64,000 nucleotides of DNA from Ascochyta rabiei (Eukaryota > Ascomycota > Dothideomycetes > Pleosporales > Didymellaceae). A program made the translations under genes and the position numbers. The DNA is taken from NCBI RefSeq assembly GCF_004011695.2, contig NC_082422.1, positions 372,001 to 436,000 of the forward strand, in the 5' to 3' direction. Shown piece by piece: positions 12,301 through 20,362 of the stretch. A model generated the notes under the pieces. The model was not told the DNA's origin. It saw only the letters and a program-made list of their open reading frames with translations, and did no database searches. The stretch's first letter is position 1. Each line of letters opens with the position of its first letter.

Positions 12301-14233
12301 GTAGCTCCTTCTGTAATATTAATTACTAGGTTGTGCTCTCTATGATCTAGTAGGACTTAAGTATTATCTTCTAATCCTAAGTGCGTATATTTGCAATACA
12401 CTTCTAAAATTAGGCGCTTTTTAGCAGATATTAGGTTATATATACCTAATAAGTTTACTATATATATATAAACATCTACTAAGAGACTTCTTATAGTGCG
12501 TTTAAACTCTTTAGCATCTTCTAATACTATCTTCTTTAGTTTAGGAGAGTCCCTATACTTCTTCCCTTAGAAGAGCATACACTAGCTTAAATAGCTTAGC
12601 TTAGGGTTTATCTAGTTAATCTAGGGTAATCTAAGGTATATCTTATACCTTTATAGGTCTGTAACTACAAAAGGTATCTGTTAGACCTCCTGTCTTCTAC
12701 AGGAGTTAATAATAGATACTTCTGCTGTAGTTACTCTATAGATAGGTAATTCTGCTCTACCTACACCTTTAGCTACTATTTTATTTAATAGTGTAACCTC
12801 TAGATCCTGCTCCTTTGCTAGGAGAACTAAGATTAAGTTTAATTATAACCCTCTATCTACTAAGGCTTCTATATTCTCTGCATTACCTATAGATGCTTTA
12901 ACTGTAAGTAGGTATATATATTCTAGGTACACTACCTTATAGAAAGAGATATTTTCCTCCTTCTTTTTAGATAATTTAATATAGGCTACAAGGGAGGAGA
13001 TTAGCTCTTAGGTCCCTTATTTTTTCCTAACTTATCTAGAGCAGGGTCTTTCTAGTTTAACTTTAGCTTTAGGCAGTTAGGGCAGTATTAACTAGTTTTT
13101 CTATATTTAAAGCATATGTTTTCTGTCTTATATAGCCTAACTTAGCCCTTTTTACCCTTTACTAGCTCCTTATAGAACTTCTTAGACTTAAACAACTTTT
13201 TTAGGGTTTTTATATTCCCTTCTAACCTAGAGTTACTAAATTAGCGCTTCTGTAGTCCTTTATTAGTTGTCTTACCCTTAGCTAGAGTCTTCTTAGGTAG
13301 CTGTTAGCTATACTAACCTAGTCTCTAGTTAATAATATTAGCTTTTTCCTCTACCTTTAGGATTATGTCCGTTTAATTATAGAAGATAAGGAATAAGTCC
13401 TTTTATATGCTAGGGAGTAGTATAGCAACATATTCTAGAACTTTAAGCTCTAGTGTATATAAGTTGCCTAGTTTCTTCTATAGTAGACGTATAAAGTCTA
13501 GCAGATCTATAGGGGACTAAGATTTCTACTGCTTATATTACTTTAAGGATTTATACACTGCTTACTTATATTTAGCTAGTGTTTCTAGAGTATCTAGTAG
13601 AATTCTTTTTAGCTCTTACTATGTTAGTTCCTAAGTTAGCTAATTACAGTAGTTAGTTGTGCAGTAGGTCTGCTACAACATCTTTAGGTTCTCTAAGAGG
13701 TACCTTACACTTAAGTTAATCTTTTATTTCTCTATAAGGAAATTAACTAGAGATTAGAAGAAGTATCTCTTATAATTTCTCTTCTAATAGTTATATTTAG
13801 CGTAGTTATACTTTACGTACTTCTATAGGGGTATAGGTTATAGAAGATTTATAGGTAAGAAAGATTATAGTTTCTCTACCCCTTTTAGTACTTTTTAGAA
13901 GGATAAGATTATTACTAGATCTTCTTTATTGTATTTACGTCTAAGTTTGTAAAGAAAGAAAAGTTTCTCTTAGTCTTTTGTCTTCTGCAACTATTTACGC
14001 AAGTTTTCTAACTCTTATTATTAACTACCTACTTCTAGGCTATTCTAGCCTTCTCTAGCTAAAGCTGCCCTATAGATACAAATTCTGGGGTAAGGTATAC
14101 TGCCTAGAGGACCTACAGATCCTCTTAAGGCACTATAGACACTTAGTGTCTGTTAAGGTATCTCCTTATCTGCAGAAGGAGGTGTTACCTTACGCTCTAC
14201 CAGCTCTCCTATAGATAGGTTGTCTTAGTCCAT
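9390..14233 (-). pseudogene. RIP-mutated gag-pol of gypsy copy 1
   Basis: Minus-strand domains, 5' to 3'. Gag begins at an ATG near 14233 (MD-stop-DNLSIGELVERKV). A CCHC knuckle lies at about 13080-13120 with its second Cys changed to Tyr (CFKYRK). Protease region about 12640-12960. RT about 12250-11750, with [15 protein letters not shown] and YLDNILVYSK (catalytic DD now DN). RNase H about 11380-11000. Integrase has an N-terminal zinc finger near 10620-10490 (YCYNCLVCRR), core IDFITKLPLSK, and a TDGQIER remnant near 10140. Chromodomain about 9545-9390 (DVEKVLNRR). Not functional. The 72-codon open stretch at 10650-10868 is just a stop-free piece between RNase H and integrase. Confidence 0.85.
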
Positions 14234-14320
14234 CTCTAAAGACAGTAAGCCTAGATAATTTAGTTTAAGACTTATAGTAGCTTAGGTCTATCTTTAATTA
14301 TAATATAAGAGTAATTAGAA

Positions 14321-14522
14321 TATAAAGAGTATACAAAGTAATTATAAGGGAGGATAGGGTTAAAGAGGATAGTAGGTGTATTAAGGTACGTAGTGTATAG
14401 TAATAAGACTAATTACTAGAGTATTAGTAATAACATCTAATACCTTTATATAGTCTGGGCTGACTAGCCCTATAGTAGGTCGCCAAGACTAGCAGAGGTA
14501 CCCCTAGGCCTAGCGCCTAACA
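14321..14522 (-). repeat. 5' LTR of gypsy copy 1 (202 bp)
   Basis: Same length as the 7222-7423 LTR. Its first dinucleotide is mutated to TA on the + strand, and it ends CTAACA. It differs from the other LTR mostly by C/T and G/A transitions, consistent with independent RIP of the two LTRs. Confidence 0.9.
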
Positions 14523-15660
14523 ATTACAACCTCTATAACGCTGTAGAGTTAGGTAGAGGAATAGATATAATACAGGGCTTAGTATCCTTTAACAATAAAG
14601 ATAAGGACAACTGTACTATTGCTCTAGAAGGCTTCTACAATTTAGTTCTAGAATACTTAGCTTAGAGGAAAGATAATAGAATTAAACAACGTAATAGTTA
14701 TATTAAGGGGTAGGTAGATACAGTTAACTACCCTAAGTTAGCATAAGACGTAGTAGGTGCTAAGTAGAAGAAGTATCCTTGCAAGAGTAGGGATGTTAGG
14801 ATATTCTACCTAGCACTACTATATAGGTCTACTAGACTATCTATAATAAGGCGCTAAACTATACTCCCTTAGTACGTGCTAGTTATAGAGGACAGAGAAA
14901 CTATAGAGATCTTAGAGATAGAATTATATAAGGACATTACTAGTTCTTATTAGATACTTACGCTAGGACCCTTATTACTGTTAGGTTATTTAAATAAGTA
15001 TAGTAGTGCTCCCTATGCTTTCCTAGCAGATATAGCGCTAACTTTCTCTTCCTAGATTTCTAAAGCTATCTATTGCTAGGCTTAGTATAACTCTTACCTA
15101 GTCTAGTAAGAGATACTCTGTATTTTTAGTCTTAATAATAAGGAGCTTATAAAGTTTCTTTAGAAGAGTAGGGATAATAACGTTGCTATAGTAAAGAGGC
15201 ATTAGCAGTAGGTAAAGATGTCTAAGAAATACTGCTTTAGGGCTAATAAAGAGTTAGGTATCCCTAATTAATCCTTCTTTACTAACAAAGGAGTAGTACT
15301 AGAATATAAGAAAGGATAGGAGTTATAGAACAGATAGCATACATAGGGGGGTACTCTTAATAAGTTATTTAACAGTCTAACTGCTAAAGTAATAGAGGCT
15401 ACTACCTAGATAACATACAAATTAGGCAGTGCCTTAGACTAGGGTTTATTAAGACACGTACTAGACTCTCCTACCCCTAAGCTATTAGGAGACTCTAGTT
15501 AATAACCTACTTAGGAAACTAGGGCCTTAACAAGATTGCAGAAACAGAGAGGTAGTAAGGGAAAGGAACAAGCGGAGTAACAAGGGGGGTTAGTAATTAG
15601 TTTAGAGTTTAGTTTTAACTTAGTTTATTCGCTTAATAGGGCTAAGCTCTTAAGGGGGGG
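14523..15660 (+). pseudogene. Unidentified RIP-mutated ORF ending in a purine tract
   Basis: The + strand translates as one long frame broken almost only by TAG/TAA, for example NAVELGRGIDIIQGLVSFNN and FYLALLYRSTRLS. It has an acidic/polar middle and a Q/K/G-rich tail. It ends at a purine run (AAGGGGGGGAGG, about 15652-15663) followed by TGTGCTAGTGCACACAG, which resembles a polypurine tract plus LTR start. Fold and family not recognised. It may be the 3' ORF of another LTR element that the gypsy element at 7222-14522 landed in, or a mutated host-like gene. Confidence 0.4.
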
Positions 15661-15665
15661 AGGTT

Positions 15666-15908
15666 TGTGCTAGTGCACACAGTAACTTCCTTAGTAAGAA
15701 CTAGGATGCTTAGCTAGTGTACGTAATCTGGCCGGTAGAGGGGTATAAGAGACCTTAATAGGAACTATTTAAGGCAGGACACCTTCAACAACAACTAGAA
15801 ACACTTACTTATAGAATTCAACTACCATATCACCCATCTCTTTAACCCTTAACAATAATAATAATAAGTATCCTTCCTAATGTGCCTGCTAACGAGATGC
15901 TTCGATAC
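15666..15908 (+). repeat. Possible LTR fragment after the purine tract
   Basis: Begins TGTGCTAGTGCACAC after a purine tract, with TATAAGAGACC and TATTTAAGGC promoter-like boxes at about 15748 and 15768. No second copy is in the window, so the LTR reading is tentative. Confidence 0.3.
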
Positions 15909-16006
15909 TTATACTAGAACAATAGTAGCAACAAGGAGGTAACCTACAGTAGAAAACAGGCTAATGCCCCTAGTTAGCCTTATTACTGCCTATACTCTAG
16001 GTGCTA

Positions 16007-16048
16007 GGCGTCTTAACATAGGCGTCTTAACATAGGCGTCTTAACATA
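16007..16048 (+). repeat. Three tandem copies of a 14-bp unit
   Basis: GGCGTCTTAACATA three times in a row. The related copy near 4545 has a single, mutated unit, so this is a local expansion, by two units (28 bp), after the copies separated. Confidence 0.9.
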
Positions 16049-16929
16049 GGCGTTACTATCACGTACTAACGCCTTAGCTACTATTAGTTAGGAATAAGAG
16101 GCTAGAACAGGAACACGTACTTTAATATACTACTTAAAATTACACTAGGTATAGTAGAGCTTAGCGTTTATAGTAAAGAGGTTATTATTATAAATATAAA
16201 CGTGCTTACACTTAGCGCAGGTATAATAGGTCTTACTAGCACCTAGAACATAGTTAGCTGTAGAAGAAATTAGTAAGTAAGTAGACCTATAACAGACGCA
16301 GACACTTATAAGACTAGCTAGTAAGAATAGTAAGAAGGCAGTAGGGGCAGCACAGGACAGCGCTAGCAGAGACAGGGACTAGGTTCTTATTATCTAAGTT
16401 ACCCTTAACTTTGTAGCTGCCTATATAACAGCAGTAAGCTTTCTATATACATAGTTAGGCTCTATAACTAGATTAGAAACTATAGATAAGAAATACTAGG
16501 GGTATGTTATAGGCAGAGGGGAGGGACTGTAGTAGACTACAACTACCCCCTCTAGGGGGACTACTAGCTCCTTAACTAGTAGCCTAATAGCTATAACTAG
16601 AGGTAATAACAGATATAGTAGGTAGGGCAAGAGTGCGTATAAAAAGTTAGGTAGGTATATTATAGGCAGGTTAGGTAGAAGCGTAGAGTAGTACAGTGTC
16701 TAACTTAGGTAGGTGCGCTAGATAAAACAAAAATAACCTAGGTGCGCGTAGGGACTACCCTAGGTAAACTACAGACTAGACTAGCAGCTAACCTACTAAG
16801 AGGCGGACCCTTACGCAACTACAACTAGCTCTAGGGTTTACCTACTACTAGCGTCCCTCTAATCTATATAAAACGCAGAAAGGACCCTATAAAATACATT
16901 TAGCTAGAGAGAGATAGGGAAAGGAGGTA

Positions 16930-17084
16930 TGTTATAGGCTTAGACCTTGTCTAAGCCTTAAGCAAGACAGGGCAGTTACATGCCTTACAGACATATTAGA
17001 AGGACTCGCAACGTGTTACCTCCTTAAGAGATATAATACTATATTAACCCTTATTACATCCTACCTTAAGGCTAGTCTATAACA
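16930..17084 (+). repeat. Candidate LTR (155 bp), second copy
   Basis: TGTTATAGGC...TATAACA, preceded by the same purine tract as at 5440; counterpart of 5440-5594. Confidence 0.6.
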
Positions 17085-18060
17085 CTTAGCAGTAAAGCTA
17101 GCTAGTATACTAGTACCTGTAGTGCTAACAAAGGTTTGTATATCTTCCTCCTTCTCCTTCTTAATATTATTAGTGTTAAGATTAATTATGCTAACAGTAA
17201 TAGAAGGTAGTAATAACGTGTAGTATTATATAAACAGAAGGTATTATAGATATAGAAGGTGTTATCGAAGGGTAGAGCAGTAGTAAGCTTTTTAGCAGCT
17301 AGTCTGTGCTTAACCTCTCCTAGTTTTGCTAGCGCAAAAGCAACAAACGCTAGCACTGTTGCAACAAAAAACATTAAAACCTCTTCTAATAATATTAAAA
17401 CAGCTTAGCGCTAAGTGCAACCTATGTTAAAAAAATACACTTAGTGGATATATATAAAATTAGTAGGTTATTATAGTTTAGTATTATATAACTGTTTATA
17501 TATTATAGTTGTAATAATCCCTACTTATAATAGATTTTAGTATTCTTACACTAGGTAGCAGCCTCTACTAGCGCTTAAACAACAAACGCGAGCGCTAAAG
17601 TAATAGGTAGTATTTGCAACGCGTCTTATAATATTATATTAAATTAGAATTAGATGCAGCCTAGGCTAAAAGTATGTGCTTAGCGTATTTATACTACTTA
17701 TAAGTTATTATAAGCTTTTATTATAGTTATTATAGTATATAATAGTTATAATAACTTTCTACTAGCTATAGATTCTAATTTTCTTACGTTAGGCAGTAGT
17801 CTAAACTTTAGCAGCGTACAGACCTCCGCATGTGTTATTATACTAACCTATTAATAGACTCTACTATTACCTTTTACACTATACTACTACACTATTATAA
17901 CAGCTATACTACTATAATTTTGCTGTACAACCTAGGCGTACCATAATATTACAGCCTACTATTACAGCTATTACAGCCTGTAAGCTATTACACCTGCTAT
18001 TATACTTATTTTTACAGCCTACTACTACAGCCTACTATTACAGCTAATTATTACAGCTAA
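17085..18060. other. AT-rich mutated spacer with diverged duplication
   Basis: No supportable gene. Two diverged copies of an approximately 250-bp segment (about 17300-17520 and 17575-17765) share CAACAAACG, TAATATTA and a TGCA-CCTA...TTAG block in the same order. 17930-18060 has many irregular copies of TATTACAGC / TACAGCCTACTA. A minus-strand open stretch at 17186-17374 is hydrophobic but has no second line of support. Confidence 0.5.
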
Positions 18061-18076
18061 GTACCTAATTGCTAAC

Positions 18077-18530
18077 ATAGCTAGAGGTCGCAGGAATAAG
18101 GCTGTTCTAAGCTAAGGATTAGCTGTAACTAGCAGCACGCTGGTAAGGAAGCCCTTAGCAGCTAAGTCTGCCTATAAGGTGCCTGCTCTGCTACTAAAGC
18201 GCAGGTACTGTTATAAGGCTAGCAGTATATTATTAACATCTATTATTATATTTAATAACTAATACTAAGGTAGCAGTTATACTACGCAATATCTGTTAAT
18301 ACTAGAGGTTAACTAAATTATTAATACCTAAGATGCTATTCTTACGCGTGGTTTAGAAGTTGCTCTTTAACTAAGGAATAACCTTTAGTTCTAGGCTAGC
18401 GCTCTAGAGGCTCTTTAGAAGTCTGCTAAATCTTTCCTTATTAGTCTCTTAAAAGGTATATGTTAGTTTCTTATAGAAGAATATAAAACTAATATTTAAA
18501 GATATAAATATAAACGCTATCTATACAAAG
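18077..18530 (+). pseudogene. RIP-mutated histone H3-like gene
   Basis: A decayed gene for a histone H3-family protein, the nucleosome core subunit. It starts at ATA (18077; ATG by one G-to-A change) followed by ARGRRNKAV. A tail-like stretch RKPLAAKSAYKVPA, then KRRYCYKAS, matches the H3 tail to the RYxPG region. A 45-bp intron follows (about 18225-18269, GTATATT...ACTAAG). From 18270 the frame reads V-A-V-I-L-R-N-I, and on through LLI-P-K and RVV, aligning without gaps to the alpha-N/alpha-1 helices of H3. After a frameshift, ASALEAL-stop-KSAKSFLI matches alpha-2; a KDI motif near 18500 matches the C-terminal KDIQLA. TAG stops fall at H3 glutamines (YQK, RFQ, ALQ), as RIP of CAG predicts. 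Loop 1 has H3 length, arguing against CENP-A. Dead copy; transfer or duplication origin unknown. Confidence 0.75.
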
Positions 18531-18800
18531 TAAGTTACTATTTTACTAAAAGATATAGCTCTTATAACGTAATACTACTAGAAGCTTATTAGTGCCTTCT
18601 ACTAAATAATAATATATTATAAGAGTAGAAAAAGAGAGAACTAGGGTTTTATAGAATATTCATATAACATAAGCTACTAATAAATAAACACACCTACTTA
18701 TAATAATTGTCTATAATAATATTTAAACCTTAATAACTAAAAAAAATTATATAAGAGAGGCTTTAGTAGGACAGATGTGTAGTTACGTAATGTACCTAAC

Positions 18801-18961
18801 TACTACCCCTACCCTATATAGACCCTACCCTACCTATACCCCTACCCTATGTAGACCCTACCCTACCCCTACCCTCTTAGCAAGGAATTAGCGTAGGTAG
18901 GGGTAGGGTAGGGTAGGGGTACATTAGGTGATGTACCCTACCCCTACCTAACCCCTACCCT
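18801..18961. repeat. CCCTAC/GGGTAG minisatellite with inverted halves
   Basis: Runs of CCCTACC(C)CTA on one side (18801-18890), then GGTAGGGGTAGGGTAGGG (about 18895-18918), then again CCCTACCCCTACC (18935-18961). The central part can fold into a hairpin around TTAGGTGA. It is related to, but not, the TTAGGG telomere repeat. Confidence 0.8.
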
Positions 18962-19815
18962 TTTGCCACTGTATATGTGTAGACTTTTTACTGCAAGTCC
19001 TAATAGAATCCTAAGCCTAGCTTAGTTCTGTACTGCTAGTATGTGTAGACTTTTTACTACAAGTCCTAATTAATTCCTAAGCCTAGCTTAGGTCTATAAC
19101 TGTTAGTGTTAGATCTATCTAACACCTTTTACTCTATGCTGTTTTTCTAGGTCTAGCTTAGTATGTAACTGCTTGCTAGACCTGTCCTACAAATACTATG
19201 TTGCAACTGTGCAAAAGGACATTATAAAGGAGATGCTGTTTTCTACGTACTATTTATTAGTGTTATATTAAGTACTAGCTGTAGTAGCCTTAGCGGTCCT
19301 AAGGCTAAGGTTTATAGGTGTTTAAGTTGCATATTAGTTGCTATTTTTGTAGGTAAGAGTATTGCTTAATGCAAGAAGGTAGTTGTCTTTAATAGCGAGC
19401 CCTAATGGCTTGCTGAGATCATCTAATATACCCTCCCAACAATCACGTGCCTCTAATCCCTAATGGCCCTCTAAGCCCTTGCTAGTCAACCCGGTACTTT
19501 TACTCTACCACAATAAAAATGTATTAATGTTCTGTTGTTGTTATATGTAAGGGTGATTTTTGTCTTATCTAGGTTCTAGTGGGGGCCCCTACACGGTTTC
19601 TTGGCAGGTATATTGCCTAACCCATTTCTCTAATACCTTTCATTTAACAAGTATAGTTTATGTCTGAAATAAGTGCCTAGATTGTAAGCTATATTACAGC
19701 CTCTTTTAAGGGCATAGATTTATGTTATTTTTTGAGTCATCGCGTTATAAGGTAGAATGTTGGTGTGGTCTTAGCAGAGTGGCCGACTCGCCCGTGTGTC
19801 CGACTCACCCGTGGA
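18962..19815. other. Non-coding spacer
   Basis: Contains two near-copies of a segment of about 70 bp (about 18968-19040 and 19041-19103) sharing TGTAGACTTTTTACT and AAGTCCTAAT. From about 19390 the composition is less mutated. No ORF or RNA gene seen. Confidence 0.5.
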
Positions 19816-20007
19816 ATACGTTAATACTAAATTTGTTAGCAAAATGCTATTGTATAAGGTTTTTGCTAAAAGCGCTTGTTCAAATTAATTGCTAAAAGCG
19901 CTTGTTCAATAAGTGCTATAACTATTAAGATACGACGCATTAAAGCATAGTGTAGTTTAGATGAGCCGGGCGTTGCGCGACTCCGGGCGTTGCGCGCACG
20001 GACACGG
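19816..20007. mobile_element. Solo terminal fragment of a Fot1/pogo-type element
   Basis: The last 190 bp match the terminal region of the two Fot1-type copies (GTTAGCAAAATGCT...ACGACGCATTAAAG) and end in the same terminal inverted repeat, CGTTGCGCGCACGGACACGG, followed by TA. It carries an internal 21-bp direct duplication (19863-19883 and 19889-19909). No transposase; internally deleted or truncated. Confidence 0.75.
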
Positions 20008-20009
20008 TA

Positions 20010-20362
20010 ATCCTTGAAAAGACTGTTTTTTTGTCCGTATTTTCCTAGCAGAAAATGCTAGTGAAGGTAGGCTGACTAACTTAAAGCTCATCTGACTATT
20101 AAATAGTTAAGCGTGCTTGCCGAGAGTCGGGCCAAGAAAGGGGTTGGTCAGCCGAGCTTTAGCGTTTGTCAGCTCAAGTGTTTCCTCGCTGGAGTTTCCC
20201 CTATTTCAGCGCCGCCTGAGGGGAGCGTGTGGTTCATGAGATATTTGCACGCTGGGGTAGCTTGCATATCTCGGTGACTGACGTACCTAAGAGGTACGTC
20301 AGCAATGCTGCCGCTTTGTTTAAAGATCCTCGGCTCACGCGGGTCTTGGGATTCAGAGCATA
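20010..20362. other. Unique spacer between two Fot1 ends, with perfect hairpin
   Basis: Balanced base composition, not RIP-mutated, lying between the fragment at 19816-20007 and the whole copy at 20363. Includes a perfect 9-bp stem with 5-base loop at 20279-20301 (TGACGTACC...GGTACGTCA). The overlapping ORFs here run into the transposon terminal repeat and are not credible genes. Confidence 0.6.

Larger units (their letters stand above)
7222..14522 (-). mobile_element. Full-length Ty3/gypsy chromovirus, RIP-mutated (copy 1)
   Basis: A 7.3-kb LTR retrotransposon bounded by two 202-bp LTRs, coding on the minus strand: gag start near 14233, CCHC knuckle, protease, RT, RNase H, HHCC/DDE integrase and chromodomain, ending near 9390. 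An additional region of about 2 kb (7424-9390) separates the end of pol from the 3' LTR and holds an opposite-strand ORF. Every coding domain has TAG/TAA stops at RIP sites. The 5 bp on the two outer sides (TTTAT and ATTAC) do not match, so the target duplication is lost or eroded. A second, truncated copy is at 28524-34603. Confidence 0.9.
15909..17084 (+). mobile_element. 5'-truncated second copy of the + strand chromovirus 3' end
   Basis: Aligns by eye with 4438-5594: same order, same polypurine tract and same 155-bp LTR. Differences are mostly C/T and G/A, plus a 14-bp triplication. The upstream homology stops near 15909. It contains only the downstream part of the Gln-rich ORF remnant and the LTR. 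Confidence 0.8.

Noticed and set aside
7217..14527. 5-bp target-site duplication for gypsy copy 1
   Set aside because: Outer 5-mers TTTAT and ATTAC do not match, so no duplication can be claimed.
18077..18530. Centromeric H3 variant (CENP-A) rather than H3
   Set aside because: Loop 1 has the short H3 length and lacks the insertion typical of fungal CenH3; the decayed state prevents a firm choice, so H3-like is used.
18801..18961. True telomere repeat
   Set aside because: Units are CCCTAC/CCCCTA, not CCCTAA, and they change strand; lies internally between transposons.
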